Source of the DNA: Candidatus Moraniibacteriota bacterium
GTDB taxonomy: Bacteria > Patescibacteriota > Minisyncoccia > Moranbacterales > UBA1568
Length of the DNA stretch: 36,515 nt
Direction of reading: 5' to 3'
Assembly: GCA_018499985.2 (NCBI GenBank)
Contig: JAHBAT020000019.1
Location: 1 to 36,515, forward strand
The notes under the pieces are model-generated. The model was not told the origin of the DNA, ran no database searches, and was given only the letters and a program-made list of their open reading frames with translations. A program made the position numbers and the translations under genes. Below, in pieces: positions 5,949 to 14,873 of this stretch (position 1 is its first letter; each line of letters begins with the position of its first letter).

Positions 5949-7352
5949 ATGTATACATCAAAAAATATTCTTATTATCGGAGCTGGCAAGGCCGGACAAC
6001 TACTGCGAAAAGATATTTTAGCAAATTACCCCAATTATCAGGTGATTGGTTTTGTAGATGATAAAATCAAAGAAACAAAGGGTTTGCTGAAAGGAAAGAT
6101 AGCCGACATAGAAAAACTTGTCCGCCTTTACGCAGTCGATGAAATGGTGATAGCTATCCCCTCTGCTGACGGTCCTTTGGTACGAAGGATTTTGTTACAG
6201 AATCGAGATAATACTATCCCTATACGAATAGTACCAAGGGATCAAAGGGTTATAGGTAAAAGTGAAGTACTTTATGCCGAAGTCAAGAAGCTTGATTCCG
6301 AGGATTTTTTAGGGCGGCCATTTGTCCGTAAAAATGTTGATCGCCTAAAAAAGTTTTATCAAGATAAAGTGGTATTTGTAACCGGTGGAGCTGGATCAAT
6401 TGGTTCTGAAATCGTGCGGCAACTCATTGATCTTGATGTGAAAAAGGTGGTTGTGTACGATAATTCGGAATACCTAGTGTTTCTTTTAGAGCAGAGCCTA
6501 AAAGAACGAGGTGTTCGTGATCGCTGTGAATTAATAGTAGGAAATATCCTCTATAATAATAAGCTAAAGAATGTTTTGGCTAAAATAAAACCAGATATCG
6601 TATTTCATGCAGCTGCCTATAAGCACGTACATTTGATGCATGATAATGTAGATCAGGCTATCTATAATAACGTAATTGGTACCAAACGCTTAATAGACGC
6701 TGCCTTAGAGTCAGGGGTAAAAATTTTTACGTTTATTTCAACAGATAAAGTAGTAAATCCATCAAGTGTTATGGGAGCTACGAAAAAGCTTTGTGAGTTT
6801 TATATTCAATCACTAAAATCAAAGAAAACGCATTTTAATATTGTGCGGTTTGGTAATGTAATTAATTCAAATGGTTCAGCGCTTCCTTTGTTTGAGAGGC
6901 AGATAGAATTACATCGTTATGTAACAGTCACTCATGAAAAAATGGAGCGATTCTTTATGTCTATCAGAGAAGCCGCCCAGCTTGTCATTGAAAGTACGGC
7001 CACTGGAAAATCAAATGCTATTCATGTTTTGGACATGGGTGAATTAATTCGAATTTATGATGTGGCGTTATCCCTTATTCGCTCGAAGGACTTACGACCA
7101 AACGTTGATGTTGAGGTGAGGGTAACAGGGTTACGAAAAGGTGAAAAAATGATTGAAGAGCTCTATACAGAAGATGAAAAACGAGAGCTGAAGAAAACAA
7201 AAGATAGTCGTATGTTTCTTCTGAAGAATACAGATATATGCAAAGAAAATATCGTAGAGGTTTTTGAAAATTTACGTCAGATGGCCATTTCAGGAGATGA
7301 TGAAAAATCATTTAAATATCTCAAAAAACTTTTTCCTTCATTAAAGAATTAA
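5949..7352 (+). CDS. CapD/FlaA1-type nucleotide-sugar 4,6-dehydratase lacking the TM domain
   Basis: This 467-residue protein is probably a UDP-GlcNAc 4,6-dehydratase or close relative that makes a 4-keto-6-deoxy sugar. Residues 1-125 form the Rossmann-like domain (ILIIGAGKAG, 7-16) that in long WbpM/PglF/CapD proteins follows four TM helices; here the helices are absent. The catalytic domain has TGGAGSIG (145-152), STDK (264-267) and MGATKK (275-280), where Met replaces the usual Tyr of YxxxK, a hallmark of this subfamily. Long-form members have about 600 residues, short forms about 330, so this intermediate architecture is notable. ATG 5949 lies five bases after the upstream stop; an earlier in-frame ATG at 5919 overlaps that gene and adds no homologous residues. 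No SD. Confidence 0.88.
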   Translation: MYTSKNILIIGAGKAGQLLRKDILANYPNYQVIGFVDDKIKETKGLLKGKIADIEKLVRLYAVDEMVIAIPSADGPLVRRILLQNRDNTIPIRIVPRDQRVIGKSEVLYAEVKKLDSEDFLGRPFVRKNVDRLKKFYQDKVVFVTGGAGSIGSEIVRQLIDLDVKKVVVYDNSEYLVFLLEQSLKERGVRDRCELIVGNILYNNKLKNVLAKIKPDIVFHAAAYKHVHLMHDNVDQAIYNNVIGTKRLIDAALESGVKIFTFISTDKVVNPSSVMGATKKLCEFYIQSLKSKKTHFNIVRFGNVINSNGSALPLFERQIELHRYVTVTHEKMERFFMSIREAAQLVIESTATGKSNAIHVLDMGELIRIYDVALSLIRSKDLRPNVDVEVRVTGLRKGEKMIEELYTEDEKRELKKTKDSRMFLLKNTDICKENIVEVFENLRQMAISGDDEKSFKYLKKLFPSLKN

Positions 7353-7361
7353 TGTTTCGTT

Positions 7362-8624
7362 ATGAGGGTGTCTTACTTAAAAAATGTACTCTTTTTTGTT
7401 TGGAGCAAAGAAACTATTAAAAATAGTGTATGGGTTTCTTTGCGGTATGGTATTGTGTCTGCCATAGGGCTCCTGCTTTCCGTTGCCTTTGCTCGCCTTG
7501 CAACCAAGGAAGTATTGGGGCAGTATCAGGTCATTCTTTCGATTATAGCCTTTTTTTCCATAGCTTCGCTTCCAGGATTAAATACATCGGCTTTACGTTC
7601 AGTAGCGAGGAATGAGTCCGGTACAGTGAAGCAAGCAGTAAGATTAAGTTTCATATCAAGTATTCTGGCTATTCCTGTGCTCGTGGGTTATGGGATATAC
7701 CTACTTCAGATGAGTGGTGGTCAGTCTACTGATGTAGGAGTAGCTTGCATTGTTCTGGGGGCTCTACTTCCATTCCTCTACGCATCCAATACTTGGTATG
7801 TTTTCTATGAGGGGAAGTTGCTTTTCCGTTCAGTTTCTATAAAGATTATTTTTTCGACAGCCGTTATTGCTCTTTGTATGTATGCAGCCCTTTGGTATAG
7901 ACTGAGCGCCTTTTGGCTTGCCTTAATCTGGTTTTCCTTAAATGCTCTTTTTTCATGGTTGTACTATTGGCAGGTTTCGATACAAGAAGACCAAGAAAGT
8001 GATACGCGAGGTAAGATTGATATTCGTTATGGATTAGGCTTGTCAGCTCAGAAGTTTGTAGTTAATCTTACTGATAACTTCCCAGTGATGGCGATTGCCT
8101 TTTTTATTGGGTATGAGGCGGTAGCAACGTACCAAGTGGCTTCTGGATTTGTGGTGGCTCTCACGGGGCTATTAGCAGCCCTTACTGCTATGTCGTTGCC
8201 ACTTATTTTTTCTCAGACAAAAGAAGACTTTAAGAGTATTTTTATTCAAAATGTCTTGATGGGACTCCTAGGATCTTTGGGGTACTTTGTTGTAGTGAAG
8301 CTCTTTTTTATTCTCTTATATGGGGATGGATTTAGCGAGAGTTACGCTATCGCAAAGCAGCTCTGGCTCTTACCATTTTTTATATCTATACGCCTATTCC
8401 TAGTAAATATATTTACTGCGCGTCAAAAAAATAAATTAATTGTAGGAAGCTATCTTTTAGTGAGTATCTCTTCGTTGTTCTTGCTTTTTTATATTGTTCA
8501 AAGAGCTAGTTTTACAGCGAGTATTGCGTACTATCTGTATTTTATCAACGGAGCTCTGATAGCCATTTTTTCATTAGCGTATTATTTTTCTAAAGCCTCT
8601 AAAAAAACAGACTCAATTTGCTGA
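7362..8624 (+). CDS. Wzx-like oligosaccharide flippase (MOP superfamily)
   Basis: This 420-residue polytopic protein has about 12 hydrophobic segments. Its N-terminus has the pattern of polysaccharide transporters: a helix after a K/S-rich start, then R-L-A-T-x-E-x-L-G-Q-Y near residue 45-56, common to PST-type flippases. It should flip the undecaprenyl-diphosphate-linked oligosaccharide to the outside. It is the only MOP-type flippase in the window, so it probably serves the whole locus. It begins 9 bases after the dehydratase stop, third in the plus operon. Its 3' end overlaps the convergent GT4 gene by 43 bases, with no terminator between. Confidence 0.85.
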   Translation: MRVSYLKNVLFFVWSKETIKNSVWVSLRYGIVSAIGLLLSVAFARLATKEVLGQYQVILSIIAFFSIASLPGLNTSALRSVARNESGTVKQAVRLSFISSILAIPVLVGYGIYLLQMSGGQSTDVGVACIVLGALLPFLYASNTWYVFYEGKLLFRSVSIKIIFSTAVIALCMYAALWYRLSAFWLALIWFSLNALFSWLYYWQVSIQEDQESDTRGKIDIRYGLGLSAQKFVVNLTDNFPVMAIAFFIGYEAVATYQVASGFVVALTGLLAALTAMSLPLIFSQTKEDFKSIFIQNVLMGLLGSLGYFVVVKLFFILLYGDGFSESYAIAKQLWLLPFFISIRLFLVNIFTARQKNKLIVGSYLLVSISSLFLLFYIVQRASFTASIAYYLYFINGALIAIFSLAYYFSKASKKTDSIC

Positions 8625-9802
8625 GATATTTTTTGGCTAGAAAACTTCTCTTCGTAAAGAGCAAGGGAGTTACGAGAAAACTCTTCTAGAAGTGCTGGAT
8701 TACCGAGGAGCCTTTTCATTGATTGATAGAGAAATTCCTCAACGTACTCTAAATGACCAGCTTTCTGTAGTTTAAAGAGTTGATTGAAAAAATCAGCTGG
8801 CTCAGATAACTTGCCTATGATTTCAAAGGTATCAGTTTTATAGTCTTGGAGAGGATGTTTTTCGAGTATATAACCATTAAATCCATCTATGAGCATTTCA
8901 CTTGTTGCATATTGATTTGTTCCAATAATAGGTAGTCCGGCAGAAAGAGCCTCTATGAGAACAAGACCAAAACTGTCCCTGTATGTTGGATAAAGAAATA
9001 CATGGTGTGTATTATAGAATTTTTCATAGAGATCCTTTTCGCTAAATGCGGCATCAAAAATATTGACATTAGGTGTAGACTGAATTGCTAGTAGGTCTTT
9101 TGGCCATATAGATTCAATACCAGTTACGATGCTAAGTTCTGTATTGGGGAATTCCCTGGAAATTCTTTTAAATGAGTTTAGTATCTCAAGACCGCCTTTT
9201 ATATAAAAAGTTCCCGTAAATAAAAATTTTACAGTAGAGTCCGCTTTAAGTTTTCTTTGCGGATCAATATTTGAAGATGGATTTAAAATTAGCGGATAGC
9301 AAACTGAAAATTTTTTAGACAGTAAAAGAAGTTCTTTTTCAGAAAACTGCATAGTTGAAAGAAAACCAGTCTTAGCTGCTTCGCTCATGAAAATAATTTT
9401 TCGACACGAGGATCTTCTCAAAAGAAACTTAACCAAATGTTGAGCTAACGGATGTTTAGCAATTTCTGTATTGTAATTAAAAATAGCAATAGCATTTTCT
9501 ATGTACACACAGTATGGTTTGTTGGTGAAAAGAAGACAACCGTAAGTGAAGATAATATCTTCTTTTGTAAATTTAATTTGAAGATTAGGAATACCAAGCA
9601 GTTGTCGCATCTGAGTAATAAAGCTCTTTTTTCTTATCTGAAAAATCTTCTCGACGGGCATTTCTTTGAGGTTTCTTTGACGAGAGATTTTTTTTTGAGG
9701 GTCATGAATAAAGATAAATGATTTTAACTCAATTCCAAAATTGAGAATATGTTTTCGTAGATAACCCTGAAAAAGAAGAATGGTTTTTTTATGTATTGGC
9801 AT
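8582..9802 (-). CDS. Glycosyltransferase family 4 (GT4)
   Basis: This 406-residue GT-B fold enzyme has a C-terminal half with the GT4 nucleotide-sugar site: FTGTFYIKGG resembles the start of the second Rossmann domain, and DSFGLVLIEALSAGLPII carries the family's Glu-rich E-x7-E motif region. A YPTYRDSFG stretch precedes it. It should transfer a sugar with retention at the inner membrane surface. The N-terminal acceptor half is divergent. It is last of the ten-gene minus operon headed by the asparagine synthase-like gene, 14 bases downstream of the methyltransferase gene at 9817. Its stop lies inside the end of the convergent flippase gene. Confidence 0.85.
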   Translation of the reverse strand: MPIHKKTILLFQGYLRKHILNFGIELKSFIFIHDPQKKISRQRNLKEMPVEKIFQIRKKSFITQMRQLLGIPNLQIKFTKEDIIFTYGCLLFTNKPYCVYIENAIAIFNYNTEIAKHPLAQHLVKFLLRRSSCRKIIFMSEAAKTGFLSTMQFSEKELLLLSKKFSVCYPLILNPSSNIDPQRKLKADSTVKFLFTGTFYIKGGLEILNSFKRISREFPNTELSIVTGIESIWPKDLLAIQSTPNVNIFDAAFSEKDLYEKFYNTHHVFLYPTYRDSFGLVLIEALSAGLPIIGTNQYATSEMLIDGFNGYILEKHPLQDYKTDTFEIIGKLSEPADFFNQLFKLQKAGHLEYVEEFLYQSMKRLLGNPALLEEFSRNSLALYEEKFSSQKISQQIESVFLEALEK

Positions 9803-9816
9803 AATTCGAATGCTGA

Positions 9817-10569
9817 TTAGGGAATATTTTTTCGAAGAATTACTGATATTTGGAGTGGATAAAGAAGAAATGTGTTTTTGTAGAGTTCAGTAAACTTCGG
9901 TGAAAATACACCGAGGGTTTTGAAAAGTAAAAAAACCGACTTAGAAAGGATGAACGCAAGTATATTTAGCACAAAAAAAATAGGATATAAAAATCTTATG
10001 ACAGGGAAAACTTCAAAAAAATGACTAATTTGATAGAAAATAAATAGGATAAAGTCATTGAGTTCAAAATTGATACGTTTTATTTTAAATCCATGGAAAA
10101 TTCTATCAAGAGTAAAAAAGTTTTTTGTATATCGAGCATAGTCATCACTACCATGAAAGTTGTACATAAAGGGGGCGACAATAAGAAGGTATCCGCCAGG
10201 CTTTAAAACCCGATAGGCTTCTTTGATATAAGCCTCAATATTCGGCAGGTGTTCTATGACCTCAATTGAGATTATATTGCTTACAGTGTCGTTATCAACT
10301 CCAATTATTTGATTACTTTCGGTATTTATAAGATAGTCAGGTTCCTTATCTTTAGTATCTATATCAGCGCCGGCATAAGACTTAAAGATTTCTCTAAATG
10401 GAGATTTACCGCTTCCAAAATCAAGAACAGCCCCATCAGTTTCTTTATTGATAAGCTTTGCAAACATTAAGAGTTCCTTGTGGATTATATTATGAATAAT
10501 AAAACCCGGTTGCCATATACGAGGAGATTGTCTTATGAGTTGCTCATACTTGTAAGAAAAGCTGTTCAT
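9817..10569 (-). CDS. Class I SAM-dependent methyltransferase with hydrophobic C-terminus
   Basis: This 250-residue protein has a Methyltransf_11 core: motif I VLDFGSGKSPF (48-58), then a GADID acidic strand end, IEVIEHLPN (motif II/III region) and VLKPGGYLLI. After it, about residues 180-225 are strongly hydrophobic and may hold one or two membrane-associated helices, which would bring it to a lipid-linked glycan. The start is taken at ATG 10569, giving a 26-base overlap with the upstream GT4 gene. A start at 10677 would overlap by 134 bases and adds a basic segment without family resemblance. It lies in an AT-rich part of the locus. The substrate, presumably a sugar hydroxyl, is inference. 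Confidence 0.82.
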   Translation of the reverse strand: MNSFSYKYEQLIRQSPRIWQPGFIIHNIIHKELLMFAKLINKETDGAVLDFGSGKSPFREIFKSYAGADIDTKDKEPDYLINTESNQIIGVDNDTVSNIISIEVIEHLPNIEAYIKEAYRVLKPGGYLLIVAPFMYNFHGSDDYARYTKNFFTLDRIFHGFKIKRINFELNDFILFIFYQISHFFEVFPVIRFLYPIFFVLNILAFILSKSVFLLFKTLGVFSPKFTELYKNTFLLYPLQISVILRKNIP

Positions 10570-11641
10570 ATGCGTGTATTCCTTTAATGATGTCAAAATT
10601 ATTCTTTGAAAATTTGTAACAATTATTTGAATATTCCCTCCATTCACTATTTTCAATGGAGGTAATTTTTTTAGCAAGATTTTTTATATCTGTACCTCCA
10701 ATAATTCCACAATTTTGTTTTGTAATTATGTTATCAAAATCAAGTCGTGTTGAAATTATAGGGGTACCATGTTTCATAGCTTCTAGAATAACATTTGGGA
10801 AACCTTCTCCAATAGAGGTGTTGATAAGATATTTAGCTTGTATAAAATAAGGCATTATTTCACTCCATTTTACACCCGGGATAAATCTAAGATTAGATAA
10901 ATTCTGAGTCTGTTCTTTAATATTATTAAAAACATCAGTATTGGTCTTCGGCATAATCATAACAAATTGATTATTTGGAAGCTCTTTTGCTAAATCGATA
11001 AATGCTTGAGGATCTTTTATTTTTTCTGATCTTCCAACCCAGAGATGGTGCAGTCGTTTTTCTAATGAAAGAGGCTCGTTCGGCGGAATATTTTGAAGAT
11101 TTCGGATAACAGACACATTCTTTATATACTTAAATTTTGATTTTAATATCTCAATATCTTGTTCATTTTGTAAAATGATATGATTTACATTTGGTAAAAG
11201 CTTTCGATAAAGAAGTCCATACGATCGAGAGTCTGTAAAGCCATTGATATTGTTTTCGTGAGCACTCCTAAAAATAAGCTTTTTTCTGAGAACTATTTTT
11301 ATGATAATAAGCTCAACAGTAAGCCAGCCAGCTGCTTCTGTAAAAATAACTTCAGGATCTACTTTTCTTACTAATTGAAAAAGCCTGAAAAAATTTAGCA
11401 AACCAGTTGCTGTATTGGAGTTAGATATTTTTTGTCCGCGATGAATAAATACCCCAGAGCGTTTTTCTTCAACTTTTTGACCATAGTCTCCAACTAAAAA
11501 ATGAACTTCAAATTTTGATGAATTGAGATGTCTAGCCACTGTGTAGAGATCGAGTTCAGCTCCTCCATGAACCGCCCTTATTGTTTTATTAAAGAGGGGG
11601 TAAGCAGCTAGTGAGACAAAGAGTAGTTTCTTTCTTTGCAT
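10544..11641 (-). CDS. Glycosyltransferase family 4 (GT4)
   Basis: This 365-residue GT-B enzyme has an N-terminal strand KLLFVSLAAYP followed by a HGGAE loop (acceptor/phosphate region), a second-domain opening LHHLWVGRSEKIKDP with the typical GR-x-x-x-x-K site, and the donor-site motif EGFPNVILEAMKHGTPII near the C-terminus. This is a standard retaining GT4 layout and length. It lies 7 bases after the methyltransferase gene at 11649 and overlaps the next gene by 26 bases, so it is translationally close to that methyltransferase. No SD. Acceptor and donor sugars are unknown. Confidence 0.88.
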   Translation of the reverse strand: MQRKKLLFVSLAAYPLFNKTIRAVHGGAELDLYTVARHLNSSKFEVHFLVGDYGQKVEEKRSGVFIHRGQKISNSNTATGLLNFFRLFQLVRKVDPEVIFTEAAGWLTVELIIIKIVLRKKLIFRSAHENNINGFTDSRSYGLLYRKLLPNVNHIILQNEQDIEILKSKFKYIKNVSVIRNLQNIPPNEPLSLEKRLHHLWVGRSEKIKDPQAFIDLAKELPNNQFVMIMPKTNTDVFNNIKEQTQNLSNLRFIPGVKWSEIMPYFIQAKYLINTSIGEGFPNVILEAMKHGTPIISTRLDFDNIITKQNCGIIGGTDIKNLAKKITSIENSEWREYSNNCYKFSKNNFDIIKGIHAYEQLFLQV

Positions 11642-11648
11642 GCTCTTT

Positions 11649-12317
11649 TTATTTTGCCTGAAGCAGAATGTAATAACCTTTGTATTTTTTAAAGACTCTT
11701 CTCATTAAGAGATCAGCATAGCCAAAGATATTTAAATTAAGTCCCATTGGAAAGAGTTTCTGAACTTTTACAATAGTAAAATGCTTTGAGAATTTTGTTT
11801 CTAGATTGCTGTCGTTAAAAGATTGTTGATGTCCCCATAAATGGAACTTGCATTCACAATTTGGACAACAAACTGTCTTTTTTGAAAGATTTTCATTATA
11901 AGGAACAGTAACGATAAGAAGACCATTTTTTCTTAGGACCCGATGAATTTCTGTTAAGCCTTTTTCGAGGTCGTCTTCGGTTAAGTGTTCAAACATTTCA
12001 GTCGCAATTGCAAGATCAAATAAGTTTTCATTAAAAGGAATATCAGTTACAGAGCCGAACTTGAGGTTGTCTGTAAGTCCAGTGGATTCTTTTGTTAAGG
12101 AAATATTTTCTTCAACAAAATCTATGCCGTATACGGAATAGTTTTTCTTTGCAAGTTCTTTAAGCAAAAAACCATCACCAAATCCAAGGTCAATAACATC
12201 TTTTATATTAGTAAGTCTAGCGATTTTTTTAAGAACAAATGAGAGTCTTTTTTGTGCATCAATAAGATGTCCACGATTGTCTGTTTGATGATAGAGCCAT
12301 GTTTTAGAATAATCCAT
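11649..12317 (-). CDS. Class I SAM-dependent methyltransferase with Cys/His cluster
   Basis: This 222-residue protein has motif I VIDLGFGDGF (41-50), YGIDFVEENI (motif II), EMFEHLTEDDLE and VLRKNGLLIVTVPYNENL in normal order. An unusual feature follows motif VI: C150, C151, C154, C156, H159 and H163 lie within 14 residues, which looks like a small zinc-binding site inserted into or next to the substrate region. In other methyltransferases of glycan loci the zinc site is at the N-terminus. It lies in the minus operon between the TylF-like gene (20-base gap) and a GT4 gene (7-base gap). Sugar or glycan methylation is the likely role. Confidence 0.82.
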   Translation of the reverse strand: MDYSKTWLYHQTDNRGHLIDAQKRLSFVLKKIARLTNIKDVIDLGFGDGFLLKELAKKNYSVYGIDFVEENISLTKESTGLTDNLKFGSVTDIPFNENLFDLAIATEMFEHLTEDDLEKGLTEIHRVLRKNGLLIVTVPYNENLSKKTVCCPNCECKFHLWGHQQSFNDSNLETKFSKHFTIVKVQKLFPMGLNLNIFGYADLLMRRVFKKYKGYYILLQAK

Positions 12318-12337
12318 AAGTGTTGCTATTTGTAAAT

Positions 12338-13090
12338 TTAATTTTTAATACCTATTCTACCAGTATAATCTATTCTGCTAAGAAAAACCGGGAGTTTATT
12401 TTCAGAAAAGTATTTATCGACAGCCTCTTTGGCTCCTTGCCAGCACCCGTAGTCGTCAATAATGAGAAAGCCTGCATTTGAGATGAGTGGGTAGAGATGT
12501 TGTAATTCATGGTATGTTGATTCATACCAATCTGTATCAAGTCGAAGAAGGGCAATTTTTTTGGGCACTATTTTTGGTATAGTTTCTTCAACCTTTCCTT
12601 TAATAAAGTGAAGTTTTTCTTCTGGGTAGCCTGTAGCTAGAAGATTATTACGGACTTCATCCACGGGAGAGTAGCACCAATCATTATGATTAACTTGAGC
12701 TGATTCCTCCCAATCATTTTTTGCTACCGAGCCAGTGAAATGAATATCTTTCTCAGTTGGCTCGCTCATGCCTTCATAAGTATCGTAGAGGTATATTTCC
12801 CTATCAGTTTTACCTAGCTGTAGGAGCGTGAGGGCAATGACCATGGCGCTACCTCCCTTCCAAACGCCGCACTCAACAATATCACCAGAGAGGTTATTTT
12901 TTTCAATGTGCTGTACTGACTTATAAAGAGCATACATGCGCTCTAAAGATGTCATGGTAAACGGTTTTGCTGCGTAGTAAATTTTTTTGAAGTCTTCTTC
13001 CATATCCGGTCCAAAGGGATCAGATTTATGAACAGATATAATTTTCAGCCCTCGCTTTTTTAAAAGCTTTTCAATATTTTTTTTAATCAT
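12338..13090 (-). CDS. TylF/MycF-family O-methyltransferase
   Basis: This 250-residue protein belongs clearly to PF05711, whose studied members methylate sugar hydroxyls in macrolides (macrocin O-methyltransferase, TylF) and need a metal ion. Visible motifs are GDIVECGVWKGGS (69-81, SAM motif I), LYDTYEGM (101-108), LRLDTDWYEST (182-192, with metal-binding Asp residues) and IIDDYGCWQGA (210-220). The N-terminus is short and basic. In this locus a sugar O-methylation on a glycan precursor is the natural inference. It begins 8 bases downstream of a GT4 gene in the minus operon. Confidence 0.92.
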   Translation of the reverse strand: MIKKNIEKLLKKRGLKIISVHKSDPFGPDMEEDFKKIYYAAKPFTMTSLERMYALYKSVQHIEKNNLSGDIVECGVWKGGSAMVIALTLLQLGKTDREIYLYDTYEGMSEPTEKDIHFTGSVAKNDWEESAQVNHNDWCYSPVDEVRNNLLATGYPEEKLHFIKGKVEETIPKIVPKKIALLRLDTDWYESTYHELQHLYPLISNAGFLIIDDYGCWQGAKEAVDKYFSENKLPVFLSRIDYTGRIGIKN

Positions 13091-13098
13091 TTCTAAAA

Positions 13099-14088
13099 TT
13101 ATAAATGCTTATTTGATGAAAAAATTGCAAGATATTTTCCTATCATCTTTAGAATGCTATACTTTCTCTCTATCTCAAGACGAGCCCTAGAGCCCATTTG
13201 ATTACAAGATCCTCTGATCTCTTTGAGCTTTTCACTAAAAACGAAGTAGTCTTTTTTGGTAAAAGGGTAACTTGTTTTAAAAGAATCAGGCTTTTCTAAA
13301 AATATAACTTCTCCATTATACCCTGATTTGATGAGCTCTGGAATACTGCCGCGATTATAAGCCACCACAGGGAGGCCAGAGGCCAGGGCCTCCAAAACAC
13401 TGTTAGGACAAGCGGATTGGTCGGAAAAGAGGAAAATATGAGCATTTTTGATAACTTTGGGTAACTCTTGATGAGGAATTTTTCCGTGGAGTTTTATATG
13501 AGATGGAAGGGGCTTGATGCACTCAAGAAGTTTAGGCGTGAGGGATCCATAGACGTCAAAACAAAAGTCTTGAGGATTCAGGAGTTTCACTGCTTCGATA
13601 AGTGGTAAAATCTGATCTTTGCGACGAAATTTAGCGTAGGTAATCAAGCGAATAGGGGTATCGAATGATTTGTGCTGGTCTGGAATAAAGAGCTTTTCGT
13701 CAACACCGTTATAGATAATGGTGGTGTGAGCCTGGGTATTTCCTAAAAAGAGTTCGCAGGATTCCTTGCTAAATTGACTCTGGTAAATAACAGTGTCTGC
13801 AAAGTAACGATGAGTAATCTTCATTTTGAGATTATAGAGCCAGTACTTTTTTCCGGCTACTGCTGGATGGTAGATTCCATCAAGACGTTGAACAACTTTT
13901 TTGCCAAGAATTTTAGCCAATAACAGGTATTGTAGGGGGCAGTCAGCTATAACAAAAAGTACATCGAAGTTCCAAGAGAAGGCGGAAGTCACTATGAAGC
14001 CCCTTTCTTGAAGAGTACGAGAAAATTGATAGGCAAAGGTAGAGGTACCACCGATATCTTTAATTGCAAAGGGAAGAAAAATTTTCAT
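13099..14088 (-). CDS. Glycosyltransferase family 4 (GT4)
   Basis: This 329-residue GT-B enzyme is shorter than the other GT4 proteins here because the N-terminal domain is reduced. It shows IGGTSTFAYQFSRTL (acceptor loop), IYNGVDEKLF before the domain boundary, YAKFRRKD as the start of the second Rossmann fold, and CPNSVLEALASGLPVV as the donor-site motif with its Glu residues. Its ATG overlaps the TGA of the upstream GT2 gene (ATGA), so translation is coupled. Sugar specificity is unknown. Confidence 0.87.
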   Translation of the reverse strand: MKIFLPFAIKDIGGTSTFAYQFSRTLQERGFIVTSAFSWNFDVLFVIADCPLQYLLLAKILGKKVVQRLDGIYHPAVAGKKYWLYNLKMKITHRYFADTVIYQSQFSKESCELFLGNTQAHTTIIYNGVDEKLFIPDQHKSFDTPIRLITYAKFRRKDQILPLIEAVKLLNPQDFCFDVYGSLTPKLLECIKPLPSHIKLHGKIPHQELPKVIKNAHIFLFSDQSACPNSVLEALASGLPVVAYNRGSIPELIKSGYNGEVIFLEKPDSFKTSYPFTKKDYFVFSEKLKEIRGSCNQMGSRARLEIERKYSILKMIGKYLAIFSSNKHL

Positions 14089-14873
14089 AGTGAGAGCTTT
14101 CTTTTGAGGCTTCTTAGCCAGTCTGGAGTAAGGGCTACAAGTAGGGGCTCTAGAATGAAGCGGTATATAGAGAGAGGTTTTTGGTAGAGTTTAAGGTATT
14201 TGAGTTGTGTTTTGACACATTGAAGCATCTGTTCTCGTTGTTTGGTGGATGAGATAGTGTTTAGGGTATGGCGATGACAGAGAGGGGTTGGGATATTGGC
14301 AAAGCAGGTCATGGGCAGGAGACGTAGCCAAAGATCGTAATCTTGACCATAGCGGACGGTCGGGTCGTAGCCACCGAGTCTCTGGACGAGCTCAGTGTTG
14401 AAAATGACAGTACTGTGAGCAAACGGGTTTCTTTTGAAAATAGTGGCTTTGATATCTGCATCAGATACAGGCGGCTTAACGGTTACTTTTTTCTTTTCAA
14501 AATGATTTATATAGCTTGTGCCTACTATGCCGTGGTCAGGATGCTCTTCGAGGAAGTGAATTTGTTCTGAGAGTTTTGAAGGTTCCCACCAGTCGTCGCT
14601 ATCAATTCGAGCCGTATAAGGTGTGTGTATTTTTGCAAGACCAAGGTTTAGCGATTTGGTAAGACCGAGATTATAAGGATTATCGATAAGAATAAAACGG
14701 GTAAGGCCAAATTTTTCTTGCCATACGCGGAGTTTTTCGGGAGTGCCATCAGTAGAAGCATCATTAATAGCAACAATTTGAAAGTCTTGTGTTGTTTGCT
14801 TGAGAAGACTCTCGAAAGTTTGGTCGAGAGTAGTTTCGGCATTGTAGAGGGCAATCAGAATACTTGTTTTCAT
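14085..14873 (-). CDS. Glycosyltransferase family 2 (GT2)
   Basis: This 262-residue GT-A enzyme begins TSILIALYNAE (3-13), has NDASTDGT (37-44) and the metal-binding DSDD (91-94), and a later YGQDYDLWLRL that matches the conserved ED-Y-DLW region of GT2 enzymes that use a catalytic acidic residue. It should be a cytoplasmic inverting glycosyltransferase. The start is ATG 14873, whose ATGA overlaps the stop of the upstream GT4 gene; an ATG at 14903 would lengthen the overlap without adding family sequence. Both its ends use ATGA junctions, so three consecutive transferases are translationally coupled. Confidence 0.9.
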   Translation of the reverse strand: MKTSILIALYNAETTLDQTFESLLKQTTQDFQIVAINDASTDGTPEKLRVWQEKFGLTRFILIDNPYNLGLTKSLNLGLAKIHTPYTARIDSDDWWEPSKLSEQIHFLEEHPDHGIVGTSYINHFEKKKVTVKPPVSDADIKATIFKRNPFAHSTVIFNTELVQRLGGYDPTVRYGQDYDLWLRLLPMTCFANIPTPLCHRHTLNTISSTKQREQMLQCVKTQLKYLKLYQKPLSIYRFILEPLLVALTPDWLRSLKRKLSL

